From positions 1-49,799 of the forward strand of contig JANYDL010000031.1 in assembly GCA_025363635.1 (NCBI GenBank): a stretch of 49,799 nt of DNA, given 5' to 3'. The notes under the pieces are model-generated. The model did not search any database and was not told where the DNA came from. It saw nothing but the letters and a program-made list of their open reading frames with translations. This DNA comes from Actinomycetes bacterium. Its GTDB lineage: Bacteria; Actinomycetota; Actinomycetes; Nanopelagicales; Nanopelagicaceae. Both the position numbers and the translations under genes were made by a program. How positions within the stretch are numbered: the stretch's first letter is position 1; each line of letters opens with the position of its first letter. Below are positions 1 through 7,833 of this stretch, piece by piece.

Positions 1-89
1 TGAGTCCATCATGGAGAATGCTTAGAACAATGACCTGGGACTGACTATTTGAACGAGGGGTAGGAGACATCCCTTATTTAAACCAAGAG

Positions 90-130
90 TGTCACCTATG
101 TCTGGACACATCTGTAACCTATGTCGTGGA
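90..130. repeat. two-copy tandem repeat, possible IS end relic
   Basis: The motif TGT(C/A)ACCTATGTC occurs at 90 and again at 113, a 23 bp period, with each copy followed by a GGA-containing tail. Short tandem motifs of this kind resemble the repeated transposase-binding sites at the ends of IS21/IS481-like elements. That comparison is from memory and no transposase of those families is visible here. It lies next to the IS30 relic, so this corner of the window looks like a graveyard of insertion sequences. Confidence 0.4.
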
Positions 131-139
131 ACAGGACAC

Positions 140-151
140 CTCACAACGCAC
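140..151. repeat. 12 bp direct repeat, left copy
   Basis: CTCACAACGCAC occurs at 140-151 and again, identical, at 840-851. The two copies bracket the IS30 transposase relic (181-804). Twelve bases is longer than a usual IS30 target duplication of 2-3 bp, so this may instead be leftover element sequence or a recombination scar. Confidence 0.4.
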
Positions 152-180
152 TTTTGTTATGTATTACTTCGGCTGATCCT

Positions 181-804
181 TCACACTTCTCTCATGTTTA
201 TGGAGATCAGGGTTTGTCGAGGAGGCGTGTTAAGTTCTTCGGCAACGGCATCAAGTTCTACTTCGCCATTTCGATGGTGAATCTTTGATGCTGCGCCATC
301 TCCCTGCCTTGATCCCGGGTGATGGATTTTCTCAGCTGTCGGCTTCTCCAATGCGAAGAGCATCACATAGGCCGTGCTTCTCTCAACTAGCCTGCCCTCC
401 GCGCTCTTGTCCCGACCCATGATGAGATCGCCCTCCCAATGGCTAGGGACAGTTCGCTTCGATTTCAGCAGACCTCTGTTAACCATGACCACATTGGGAA
501 TGTGGCCTTTTCCTGCAAAGGGTTGCGAACCCTGCCTGCTGCGCAAGGCGCGACCCGCGCTGGCAACAACCGGTGCAACGTCGCCAGCGCATTTATTAAG
601 AGCCTCCGAAGCACTGATGTCGATGCCTCGCTCTGGAATCCGCGATTGCCGAGCTCGGCGCTTTAAAAAATGGTCTCGTACCGGCACACCTACATGACTT
701 GCATTTCGGCGCACTTCGGGAAGCCGATGAAAGAGCAGCGCGTGAATTAGATACTTAAATCTATCCTCACGACTTAACTTTGGAAGTTGCGCAGCGGCAA
801 TACC
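181..804 (-). pseudogene. IS30-family transposase, internally deleted relic
   Basis: The minus-strand frame is open from 804 to 181 and carries IS30 transposase signatures in the right order but far too close together. They are a KLSREDR start of the DNA-binding region, an EVRRNAS segment like the SREVRRN end of the IS30 helix-turn-helix, and IPNVVM followed by VPSHWEGDLIMGRDKSAEGRLVER, the start of the DDE catalytic core containing its first Asp. The last piece is LDAVAEELNTPPRQTL, from the C-terminal end of the core. The stretch holding the second Asp and the catalytic Glu is missing. A complete IS30 transposase is about 320-400 residues; here at most about 205 codons remain and no good start codon or ribosome site is seen. 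It is almost certainly inactive. Confidence 0.75.
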
Positions 805-839
805 TTACAGATGTGCTCGTCGGCCCCAAGCACTACCAA

Positions 840-851
840 CTCACAACGCAC
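840..851. repeat. 12 bp direct repeat, right copy
   Basis: Second identical copy of CTCACAACGCAC, on the far side of the IS30 relic from the copy at 140-151. Confidence 0.4.
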
Positions 852-963
852 GGATAGAAAGCGCGCATACAAACATCTTTCGAACAGATTCGCAAAATGC
901 TTAGAGGGAAGTAACCTCAGGATCAAGGCGGATCAATGAAGCTCACTGCAGTTCAGACATGAC

Positions 964-996
964 GAATCCCCGTCAAGCCAATCTTGACGGGGATTC
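964..996 (-). terminator. strong hairpin after the ABC importer operon
   Basis: A perfect 14 bp stem, GAATCCCCGTCAAG (964-977) with CTTGACGGGGATTC (983-996), encloses a 5 nt loop. It lies 26 bp beyond the stop of the minus-strand substrate-binding gene, where a terminator is expected. No T-tract follows on either strand, so it is either a U-less terminator or an mRNA 3' end stabiliser. Confidence 0.6.
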
Positions 997-1021
997 ACCA
1001 ACCACTATGACCGCGAAAAAA

Positions 1022-2098
1022 TTACTGTGTTGTCAATTTCTTTTTCGCAATATCGGCAATGGCGCGATTGACGAAGTCATTTGTGTAGGTTGCAGAAAGA
1101 TTGACAGCAGCAACTTGAGCCTTAGTCCATCCACCTGTGGCCAGTTTTCCATACCCATCGATTTTGAGTACAGATGCGGGACCGCCGATAAGCATGCGAC
1201 CGTTGACGTTGTACATGACCTTTTCATCATTTAACGCCTTTATGTAGAGATCTTTGCCTGGACCTGCGTAGTAGTCGGCAGGAATCTTTTCCGTGATCTG
1301 AGCCGCCGTATGCGTGTCAATGAAATACGAGGTATCCATCATTGCATCGACGACTTTCTGAACGAGTGCTTTGTGAGCATTGATCCAGTCAGTCCGTCCA
1401 TAAACACATGTTGCTGGATATGGACCACCAAGTGCCACTTTGGTCAGATTTCCGTAACGCATATCAACCAAGACATATCCAAGGCCTTGGCTAAGTACCG
1501 TTGAAACTGTTGGTTCAGTTGTCATTCCGCAATCTATTGCCTTGTTTTTCATCGCAGCAATAAATGTGTTTCCTGCACCGGCGACATATGAGTGCATATC
1601 CTGAGCAGGAACTCCCGCTTTCTTACCAAGGGAGAGAGTAAGGAAGTTTGTAGAGGAACCAAGTCCTGTCACGCCAAGACTCGCTCCGCCTTTCCAGTCG
1701 GCAGGGGACTTGATCTTGTCCTTCAAGTCAATGCGACATAGTTCGACCTCACCTGGTGATTGAAGGAGTTGGGCTACCTCCATTGTCGACTTGCCCTTTG
1801 TTTGGAGGTCGATATTGTGATCGTAGAAGCCCAGAACTAAGTCCACGCTTCCAGCAAGCATGTCATCTTCAGCACTTGCACCAGCAGCCTCATCTGTGAG
1901 TTGCACGTTGACGCCGTATTTTTTGTAATTGCCAAGAGTTTCAGAGAGTTTGGCATGGATGTAAATCTGCTTACTAAGCCCTCCGACCTCGATGCGCACG
2001 ATAGGCAAATCTGCGGCGCGAGCCACGTACGAGCCTGTCATAGTAAGAGCCACGGCAAAAGCAGATGCGATTGCGATGGTTCGGTTCTTTTTGATCAT
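1022..2098 (-). CDS. ABC transporter substrate-binding protein, NMT1/SsuA-like
   Basis: Predicted extracytoplasmic binding protein of a nitrate/sulfonate/taurine/pyrimidine-type ABC importer, 358 residues. It begins with a positively charged signal peptide (IKKNR, then a hydrophobic run ending at AARA-like residues near 28). The mature part shows the family pattern of a periplasmic type-2 binding fold, with VRIEVGG, a KKYGVNV segment and DLVLGFYDHN. The ATG at 2098 is chosen because AAGGAG lies just upstream; the frame stays open further 5' into the permease gene, but that would bury the signal peptide. It is the last gene of a three-gene operon, 23 bp after the permease. The family covers many ligands (sulfonates, taurine, aromatic acids, thiamine precursors), so the ligand is unknown. 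The neighbouring CitA-like sensor kinase leaves open a carboxylate. Confidence 0.88.
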   Translation of the reverse strand: MIKKNRTIAIASAFAVALTMTGSYVARAADLPIVRIEVGGLSKQIYIHAKLSETLGNYKKYGVNVQLTDEAAGASAEDDMLAGSVDLVLGFYDHNIDLQTKGKSTMEVAQLLQSPGEVELCRIDLKDKIKSPADWKGGASLGVTGLGSSTNFLTLSLGKKAGVPAQDMHSYVAGAGNTFIAAMKNKAIDCGMTTEPTVSTVLSQGLGYVLVDMRYGNLTKVALGGPYPATCVYGRTDWINAHKALVQKVVDAMMDTSYFIDTHTAAQITEKIPADYYAGPGKDLYIKALNDEKVMYNVNGRMLIGGPASVLKIDGYGKLATGGWTKAQVAAVNLSATYTNDFVNRAIADIAKKKLTTQ

Positions 2099-2121
2099 CC
2101 TTGCTCCTTTTCTCTGGGTTG

Positions 2122-2958
2122 TTAGAGTTCTAATCCAGAAACTTGTGATGGGCGCCAATTGAGTAGACGATTCTCTAACTGGGTTATAAGCCATTCGGCG
2201 GTCAACGCCATGATGGCAATTATTAACATGGCCGCGTAAACACCATTCGGATTGAAAGTCCCTTGTGCCGTAGCAATAAGCAACCCAAGCCCCCGCTGTG
2301 CTCCCAGGAACTCACCGACGATCGCGCCAATCAACGCAAAGCCAAAACTGACGTGCATACTCGCTGTAATCCATGAAAGCGCTGAAGGAATTACCACTCG
2401 ACGGGTAACTTGTCCATTTGTGGCTCCCAGGAGACGCGCATTGGCGATCAACTTCGCATCTGCTTCTCTTGTACCTTGAAAAGCATTAAAGAAAACAGGA
2501 AAGAACACGAGTACGAAGGCTAAAGCCACTTTTGATATAGAACCCAGTCCTAGCCAAATAGTGAAAATCGAACCTAGAACAACTCGTGGAATTGAATTCG
2601 AGACTTTGATGTACGGGGCAAAAATGTCGGCCGCAGTCTTATTTCTGCCAAGAAAAATACCGAAAATAATTCCAAGGAATACTCCAGATAGAAAACCGTA
2701 AGTTGCCTCGTAAAGTGTCACCCATGCGTTCACCCATAGTGATCCGATCGCAGTTCCATGCTCCACCCATGTAACCAATTGCGTCCAAACGCCCGAGGGT
2801 TTTCCATAAAAAAAGGGATCCAATATTTTTCTGTCCGTAAGTAACTGCCAGCTCCCAATTAGGAGTACAGCGAAAAGTGTTTGAAAAGAATGGATTTTCA
2901 CGCGCGAAATTAGTGCCCTTCGCTTAATAACTTCCTCAGTCAAAAAATCTTCATTCAT
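2122..2958 (-). CDS. ABC transporter permease, SsuC/TauC-like
   Basis: Membrane permease of 278 residues with about six hydrophobic helices. The EAA loop typical of binding-protein-dependent importers lies near residues 180-200 (AKLIANARLLGATNGQVTRRVVIPSAL). The C-terminal portion, IGAIVGEFLGAQRGLGLLI, is characteristic of the SsuC/TauC/NrtB branch. The start overlaps the stop of the ATPase gene by 4 nt, indicating translational coupling. It should form a homodimeric channel with the ATPase encoded upstream and the NMT1-type binding protein downstream. Confidence 0.9.
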   Translation of the reverse strand: MNEDFLTEEVIKRRALISRVKIHSFQTLFAVLLIGSWQLLTDRKILDPFFYGKPSGVWTQLVTWVEHGTAIGSLWVNAWVTLYEATYGFLSGVFLGIIFGIFLGRNKTAADIFAPYIKVSNSIPRVVLGSIFTIWLGLGSISKVALAFVLVFFPVFFNAFQGTREADAKLIANARLLGATNGQVTRRVVIPSALSWITASMHVSFGFALIGAIVGEFLGAQRGLGLLIATAQGTFNPNGVYAAMLIIAIMALTAEWLITQLENRLLNWRPSQVSGLEL

Positions 2959-3773
2959 TTCGCATTGCCTTTCGCTGGAGCCAGCAATTGCCTTTGATAG
3001 GCGATATCTACTTCATCTCTTAAAACTTTCCAAATTCCCTGATAAATCTCAAGAAAATGCTTATCGAAACGAATATCCCGTGCTTTCCGAGGACGGGGTA
3101 AATCAATGAGAAAGTCCGCCTTTACGCGTGCCGGGCCTGCTGTCAAAACAATTACCCGATCTGCTAAAGCTATTGCTTCCTCCAAATCATGAGTTACAAA
3201 AACCACTGTGGATCGATTTGTTTCCCATAAAGTCATAAGTTCGTCTGTCATGATGGCGCGAGTCTGTACATCAAGTGCGCTAAATGGCTCATCAAGTAAA
3301 AGTAAACTCGGCTCATTAATTAGACACTGAGCAAGGGCAACTCTTTTTTTCATGCCACCAGAGAGCTGATGCGGAAAATTGCTTTCGAAACCCGTGAGAC
3401 CTACTTTTGCTATCCACGACTTTACGAGCGAATCAAATTCCAAAAGTTTTCTAAATTTCGGACCTGCCGCAATATTGTTATATACGTTCATCCAAGGGAA
3501 AGTAGAATCATGCTGAAAAACAAAACCAGTACTGGTATCAATATCTGTAACAATTTTCCGATTAACTTCAACGTTTCCAATGCTCGGCTGCTCCAACCCC
3601 GCTAACAGAGTTAATGCGGTCGATTTTCCACATCCCGTCGGGCCGACAAGGGCCACAAACTGCCCGGGTTCAATGTCTAGATTCAGCTCGGAAAGAGCTT
3701 GATACCAACCACCTTTTGGAGTTCTAAACCTTTTAGAAACATTTGTAAATGAGACTCGAGTTCCATTCGCCAT
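2955..3773 (-). CDS. ABC transporter ATPase, SsuB/TauB-like
   Basis: Cytoplasmic ATPase of 272 residues, first gene of the importer operon. All motifs are present: Walker A GPTGCGKST near residue 43, Q-loop FVFQ, signature LSGGMKKRVALAQ, Walker B LLLLDEPFSALD and switch His VTHD. The LSGGMKKR form and overall length match the SsuB/TauB/NrtD subgroup. The hexamer TACGCT on the minus strand (3780-3785) sits 6 nt before the ATG, with no ribosome site, so translation is probably leaderless. It diverges from the sensor kinase gene across a 140 bp intergenic region. Confidence 0.92.
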   Translation of the reverse strand: MANGTRVSFTNVSKRFRTPKGGWYQALSELNLDIEPGQFVALVGPTGCGKSTALTLLAGLEQPSIGNVEVNRKIVTDIDTSTGFVFQHDSTFPWMNVYNNIAAGPKFRKLLEFDSLVKSWIAKVGLTGFESNFPHQLSGGMKKRVALAQCLINEPSLLLLDEPFSALDVQTRAIMTDELMTLWETNRSTVVFVTHDLEEAIALADRVIVLTAGPARVKADFLIDLPRPRKARDIRFDKHFLEIYQGIWKVLRDEVDIAYQRQLLAPAKGNAK

Positions 3774-3913
3774 AGACGGAGCGTATGAGTGCCTCGGATG
3801 CCAAAACCCGAATATAACGAAAGCGATACTCTATAAATCCTTTTACGCTCTTTTGCTCATTTTGCTCACCTTCAGCCCTTACCAACTGGAGCAATTCCAG
3901 CCAAACTAAGCGC
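3774..3913. promoter_or_regulatory. divergent promoter region, transporter / two-component system
   Basis: This 140 bp gap separates the minus-strand ABC importer operon from the plus-strand two-component system. A -10-like TACGCT (3780-3785, minus strand) ends 6 nt before the ATPase ATG, and CAAACT (3902-3907, plus strand) ends 6 nt before the kinase ATG. Both transcripts therefore look leaderless. It is the natural place for the response regulator to bind if it controls the importer. Confidence 0.55.
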
Positions 3914-5488
3914 ATGGCAAAATGGAAATCGGTAGCACTTCGATTTGCAACCAATCGCACATTAATTGTTTTGATTGCAGCGATATTGGGCTTACTACTG
4001 ACCTTCAACATTGCGAGCAATGTTGAAGACAATCAATTCAAGCAACGAGCCCTCGCAGTCGCTGAGTCAGTTGCTGCTATTCCGCAGGTAGCCATTTATG
4101 TGGAAGAAAAGGGGCATTCCTCGGAATTACAAGCGCTAGCCAACAAGGTAGCCACTCAAACCGGGGCCAGATACATTGTAATAGCGGACTCGAACGGCAT
4201 ACGGCTCACTCATCCGAACCCTGCCTTGGTTGGATTGCGAATTGATGGTCCATTGTTGGCACTTCAAGGTAAATCTTATACGACAGTGAATAGCGGATCG
4301 TTAGGACGATCAGCGAATGGAAAAACGCCGATTTTCAATGCATCAGGCAAAATCATTGGACTTGTATCTGCAGGTTTTTTGGCAAGCAGTTTTACAGGTG
4401 AAACGAGCTACCTTCGTCAAGCCTTTCTGTTATATGGAATCGGTTTAATAATCCTCGGCTTCTTTCTAGCAGAATTCTTAGCTCGACGATTAAGAAATAG
4501 AAAAATAGAGGCAGAGCTGCAAAGTATCCGAACAAAATATCAGGAACGTGAGGCAATGTTGCATGCAATAAAAGAGGGTGTCATTACCTTGACACCTCAT
4601 AATCGAATTGTCCTTATTAATGATGAGGCTAAAAGGCTCCTACAACTTGACGAGAGCGCAATTGGCAATTCGATCGAATCACTGATTCCCCATGGTCGGT
4701 TACTTGATCTTTTAGAAGGGGAAGTTCACGAAGATGACGATGGACTCGTGCTTAATGAGAGTTTCTCTTTGCGAGTTAATCGACGTTCAGTCAAGTTATT
4801 GGGTAAGGACATTGGAGCCGTTATCACAGTTCGTGACAGAACTGAACATATTGGCTTGATGCGCGAACTTGATAGCATAAAGAACCTGACGAACGCTCTT
4901 CGCGCGCAACAACACGAGTATTCCAATCGTATGCATACTTTGACTGGGCTCCTCGAACTACAAAGGTACGAGGAAGCGTCCCAATATCTTGGCGAAATTT
5001 CTCATGTGGATGCAAATCTTGCAGAAACTTTACGAGATAAGTTGGACGACCCAACTATCACGGCTTTGTTACTCGCTAAAGTGTCTATAGCCCGCGAAAA
5101 GGGCGTAAAGCTTGATATCTCACCGTTAACTAGCATCGGTGACCTCGCCATTGATCAAAACGCGAAAATTACAGTTGTAGGAAACCTCATCGACAATGCA
5201 ATCGAAGCGACAGCTGGAATGCAAAGCGCGCAAGTGAACGTAATATTTGACCAAGTTCGCCATAACGAGAAGCGGATCCAAGTTCAAGACAACGGACCAG
5301 GTTTGCCAGAACCATATCCACAGGTGGTTTTCGAGGATGGATTTTCCACGAAGTCACTTCAAGCAAATTCACACAGAGGTTTGGGGCTTGCAATCGTGAG
5401 TCGGCTGGTGAAGCAGGCGGCAGGGGTAGTTGAGTGCAGGAACGATGATGGTGCCATATTCACCGTCGTACTTCCGGTGAATGCATGA
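3914..5488 (+). CDS. sensor histidine kinase, CitA/DcuS family
   Basis: Membrane-bound sensor kinase of 524 residues. Domains in order: a first membrane helix (about 16-36), an extracytoplasmic single-Cache/PASp sensor of the CitA/DcuS kind (about 40-165, including GARYIVIADSNGIRLTHP), a second helix (about 175-195), a cytoplasmic PAS domain (about 215-320) and a SpoOB-like dimerisation domain. The phospho-accepting His is H334 in QQHEYSNRMHTLTGLL. The ATPase domain shows NLIDNAIEA, DNGPGL and the FSTK / HRGLGLAIV lid. CitA/DcuS-type kinases usually sense citrate, fumarate or related acids; that is family knowledge, not shown here. The gene overlaps its response regulator by 4 nt. It lacks a clear ribosome site and probably has a leaderless start. 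Confidence 0.92.
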   Translation: MAKWKSVALRFATNRTLIVLIAAILGLLLTFNIASNVEDNQFKQRALAVAESVAAIPQVAIYVEEKGHSSELQALANKVATQTGARYIVIADSNGIRLTHPNPALVGLRIDGPLLALQGKSYTTVNSGSLGRSANGKTPIFNASGKIIGLVSAGFLASSFTGETSYLRQAFLLYGIGLIILGFFLAEFLARRLRNRKIEAELQSIRTKYQEREAMLHAIKEGVITLTPHNRIVLINDEAKRLLQLDESAIGNSIESLIPHGRLLDLLEGEVHEDDDGLVLNESFSLRVNRRSVKLLGKDIGAVITVRDRTEHIGLMRELDSIKNLTNALRAQQHEYSNRMHTLTGLLELQRYEEASQYLGEISHVDANLAETLRDKLDDPTITALLLAKVSIAREKGVKLDISPLTSIGDLAIDQNAKITVVGNLIDNAIEATAGMQSAQVNVIFDQVRHNEKRIQVQDNGPGLPEPYPQVVFEDGFSTKSLQANSHRGLGLAIVSRLVKQAAGVVECRNDDGAIFTVVLPVNA

Positions 5489-6225
5489 TCCGCACTCTTA
5501 TTATCGAAGACGATTATAGGGTCGCTGATATTCATGCGACTTACGTGTCAAATGTCGAGGGATTTGAAGTTATTGGCAAGGCGCCTACTGGCAAGGTCGC
5601 ATATGAGATGATCTTGTTGCATAGGCCGGACCTGATACTACTTGATCTCTTTTTACCCGATGAGCAAGGTTTGGAGTTGTATTCCCGATTGCAGAAGATG
5701 CCAGAAAAATTTCACATGGACGTCTTTGTTATAACCGCCGCTCGTGATTCGCAGAGCGTCAAAGAAGCTCTTCAGCTCGGAGCGGCCAATTACATTGTAA
5801 AGCCGTTTACTCAAAAACAGCTATCAGATCGACTTGTTGCCTATAGAGCGGCATTTAGAAGTCTGAACGTATCACGCGACATATCCCAATTTGAAGTGGA
5901 TCAACTTAGCGCTCTCATTCGCGGGCTAACTCCCACTGGGGATCTAAATAATGGGGCTAGAAAGCCAACTGTTGAGTCCATCATTAGTTTTCTTAATGAA
6001 AACGCACAGGCTATCAGCGCTGCGGAGTTAGCAAAAGGATTGGGAATCAGCCGAGCAACGGCCCAACGTTACCTTTCACAAATGGTTGATCGCGGAACCG
6101 TTAAGCTTGAACTCCAATATGGGACGGCAGGTAGACCTATCCACAAATATCGACCTGGGAAAAGAGCTTACGAAACTAAAACTCGGGACGCGATTTTGGA
6201 TTCCACGATTCTTCCTTCGGAGTAA
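5485..6225 (+). CDS. response regulator, CitB/DcuR-like
   Basis: Response regulator of 246 residues paired with the upstream kinase (ATGA overlap). The receiver domain (1-120) has the acidic pocket EDD at 8-10, the phospho-accepting Asp54 in LILLDLFLPDE and the conserved Lys in VKPF. The C-terminal part (about 160-225) is a winged-helix-like DNA-binding domain, including ISAAELAKGLGISRATAQRYL. This architecture is that of the CitB/DctR/DcuR family, which activates carboxylate uptake or metabolism genes in other bacteria. The divergent ABC importer is the obvious candidate target. Confidence 0.92.
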   Translation: MIRTLIIEDDYRVADIHATYVSNVEGFEVIGKAPTGKVAYEMILLHRPDLILLDLFLPDEQGLELYSRLQKMPEKFHMDVFVITAARDSQSVKEALQLGAANYIVKPFTQKQLSDRLVAYRAAFRSLNVSRDISQFEVDQLSALIRGLTPTGDLNNGARKPTVESIISFLNENAQAISAAELAKGLGISRATAQRYLSQMVDRGTVKLELQYGTAGRPIHKYRPGKRAYETKTRDAILDSTILPSE

Positions 6226-6268
6226 TAGGAGCCTCCGCGATCGACTCACATTCGCGATCGTCCAGGAG

Positions 6269-6324
6269 TTGGCACTCTTTCCACGCAGATAACTCTTTTA
6301 GAGGCGACTAGCAGAGCATAATTT
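6269..6324 (+). promoter_or_regulatory. promoter of small secreted protein gene
   Basis: TAATTT (6319-6324) ends 6 nt before the ATG at 6331. Seventeen bases upstream of it is TTTTAG (6296-6301), and further up TTGGCACTCTTT (6269-6280). The same three blocks with the same spacing are kept in front of the decayed second copy (TTGACACTCTTT 9616-9627, TTTTAG 9643-9648, TATTTT 9666-9671), which supports them as real promoter or activator elements. Confidence 0.55.
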
Positions 6325-6330
6325 AATCTC

Positions 6331-6660
6331 ATGAGACGACTATCAGCGCTTTTCTGCCTTGCTTTCATCGGCATAAGCATCACACTTGCGCCAAGTGCGA
6401 ATGCGGTTACAAATATCCTTGGGGGAAAATGTACCAAAATTGGCGTGACCACAAAGGTGAATAACTCCACATTGATTTGCACCAAAAGTGGCGCAAAAAA
6501 AATATGGAAAGCAGCGCCAATAAAGAAAGTCACCCCTTCGAAAAACTCATCCTCTTCGGGACCAAAAATCGGTGATCTTTGCGCAAAAGTTGGTGAGCTA
6601 CTTCCATACGCAGGTCACTCGATTCGTTGCATGGAAAATGGCACTTGGGCAGATTGGTAA
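6331..6660 (+). CDS. small secreted protein with two Cys modules
   Basis: Secreted protein of 109 residues and unknown function. A signal peptide (about 1-25, ending SANA) is followed by two short modules that resemble each other. The first (about 31-60) is GGKC, KIGVTTKV, STLICTKSG, ending near a Trp; the second (about 78-109) is GDLC, AKVGELLPYAG, SIRCMENG, ending TWADW. Each holds two Cys about 15 residues apart, suggesting one disulphide per module, with a Ser/Lys linker between them. It probably starts leaderless. A second, broken copy with the same promoter lies at 9678-9921. No enzyme motif is visible; a cell-surface or binding role is only a guess. Confidence 0.75.
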   Translation: MRRLSALFCLAFIGISITLAPSANAVTNILGGKCTKIGVTTKVNNSTLICTKSGAKKIWKAAPIKKVTPSKNSSSSGPKIGDLCAKVGELLPYAGHSIRCMENGTWADW

Positions 6661-6991
6661 CCAACTCCATCGCACGAAGCCACTCTCGAGTGCATCAAAC
6701 TTTCTTATTAAAGAGCAGGAAGTCTGCCCCAACTATTGCCGCAAAGATATGGGCGGAGAGAGCGCCCCTTACTCTGCCGAGGAGGGTGCATATACTGAGA
6801 TTTGGCTTGCAACACCTGTATTTATTAGTGGCACGGATTAGACGGGCTTGCTCTGGGAGGACCGCGCGATCGTTGCCTGGCAGGGACCTAAAATTCGCAA
6901 GGTGAGCAAAGAATTCTCACAGAGTCTCCACAAACTCACAGGTAAATATTCCTTATGGGGCAATCAAGCCCCACTTTCCGAGGAGGACGTT
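6661..6991 (+). other. 330 bp non-coding stretch with 5' UTR hairpin
   Basis: I see no convincing gene here. Near its 3' end is a hairpin TGGGGC / GCCCCA (6956-6961 and 6968-6973, 6 nt loop), followed by AGGAGG at 6981-6986, the ribosome site of the gene starting at 6992. The hairpin may modulate access to that site or mark the end of an upstream transcript. The rest holds nothing I recognise. Confidence 0.5.
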
Positions 6992-7669
6992 ATGAATTCA
7001 AAGAAACTGGCCGGCGTTGCGCTGCTGAGTTCAAGTTTATTGCTTGGATCTTTTTCAGTCGCACGTGCGGATGAAACAGCAAGTCCACAACCGACCGTGG
7101 TCGCTACACAATCTGCAGATCAAATCGCCTACGCCGCTAAGTTGGCCGCGTACAAAATTGCAATGACTCAGTATCGAGTCGCTATCGTTGTGAATAACAT
7201 TAACTACCGCGTGATCATGGCCAAGTACAACGCCGATTGGAATTCGACTCAGGCAAAGTACCAAGCGGCATGGCAAACAGCACAAGATAATTTTCAAGTT
7301 GCAAAGGCTGCTTTCGAAGCCAAAATAGTTCCAATCAATGCAGCCCGCATTGCAAGCGTTAGCGCTGCGGATGCCGCATTCATGACAGCGATTGCTGGAA
7401 CTCCAACGCAAGCCGCTCTTGAAACTGCTTTGACCACACACCAGACAGCCATGAATCTTGCTGAAGCCACCTATAAGGCCGCAGTTGCTGCACTTGGTGC
7501 CGGTCCAGTTAAGCCGATTAAGCCAGCCGAATTGGTTAAGCCACCAGTTCCTGTAAAGGCAGCCGATCCAGTAAAGCCAGTTGCACCAGAAAAACCAAGT
7601 AAGGGTGAGAACAACGGCAATACAAAGACTTCTGGAACTACGCAAGGATCACCAAAGAAGAAGAGTTAA
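6992..7669 (+). CDS. secreted Ala-rich protein with Lys-Pro tail
   Basis: Predicted exported protein of 225 residues. A signal peptide (1-27, ending ARA) is followed by an Ala-rich, probably helical region (about 40-165) with a repeated pattern of aromatic or Gln residues every 7-11 positions (AKYNADWN, AKYQAAWQTAQDNFQ), which suggests a coiled coil. It ends in a Lys/Pro-rich tail with repeated VKP units (about 170-205) and a polar end. The ATG is set by AGGAGG five bases upstream. Such tails are typical of cell-wall-spanning segments. No catalytic motif is seen, so a structural envelope role is an inference. A good terminator follows. Confidence 0.8.
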   Translation: MNSKKLAGVALLSSSLLLGSFSVARADETASPQPTVVATQSADQIAYAAKLAAYKIAMTQYRVAIVVNNINYRVIMAKYNADWNSTQAKYQAAWQTAQDNFQVAKAAFEAKIVPINAARIASVSAADAAFMTAIAGTPTQAALETALTTHQTAMNLAEATYKAAVAALGAGPVKPIKPAELVKPPVPVKAADPVKPVAPEKPSKGENNGNTKTSGTTQGSPKKKS

Positions 7670-7683
7670 CCTCCCGAGAGAAG

Positions 7684-7720
7684 AGAAGCCCTCGACACTA
7701 GATGCCGGGGGCTTCTTTTT
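7684..7720 (+). terminator. Rho-independent terminator
   Basis: Stem AGAAGCCC (7684-7691) pairs with GGGCTTCT (7709-7716), followed by a run of T. It lies 14 bp after the stop of the secreted Lys-Pro protein gene. Confidence 0.85.
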
Positions 7721-7833
7721 GTCACCTGGCCCTTGGCGCTTTATCACCCACTTCACACAGCTTTGATGAGTGCTGGTCTTCAGGCCTCATGGGCTCGACC
7801 GCAATCCTGTTTGGGCAGGTCTAACCTTGTTCT

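Noticed and set aside
374-697. Plus-strand frames over the transposase relic
   Set aside because: Composition has no family match, and the minus strand carries clear IS30 motifs.
6236-6260. Two CGCGATCG copies after the response regulator gene
   Set aside because: Short self-complementary words; could form a weak hairpin but no T-run follows. Too common a word to interpret.
6844-6991. Possible riboswitch before the secreted Lys-Pro protein gene
   Set aside because: Only a 6 bp hairpin is visible; I could not match ydaO, cobalamin, TPP or other known cores.
7055-7645. Long antisense frame (196 codons, Cys/Trp-rich) opposite the secreted Lys-Pro protein gene
   Set aside because: It mirrors the Ala/Lys/Pro codons of the sense gene, which has a signal peptide, a ribosome site and a terminator.
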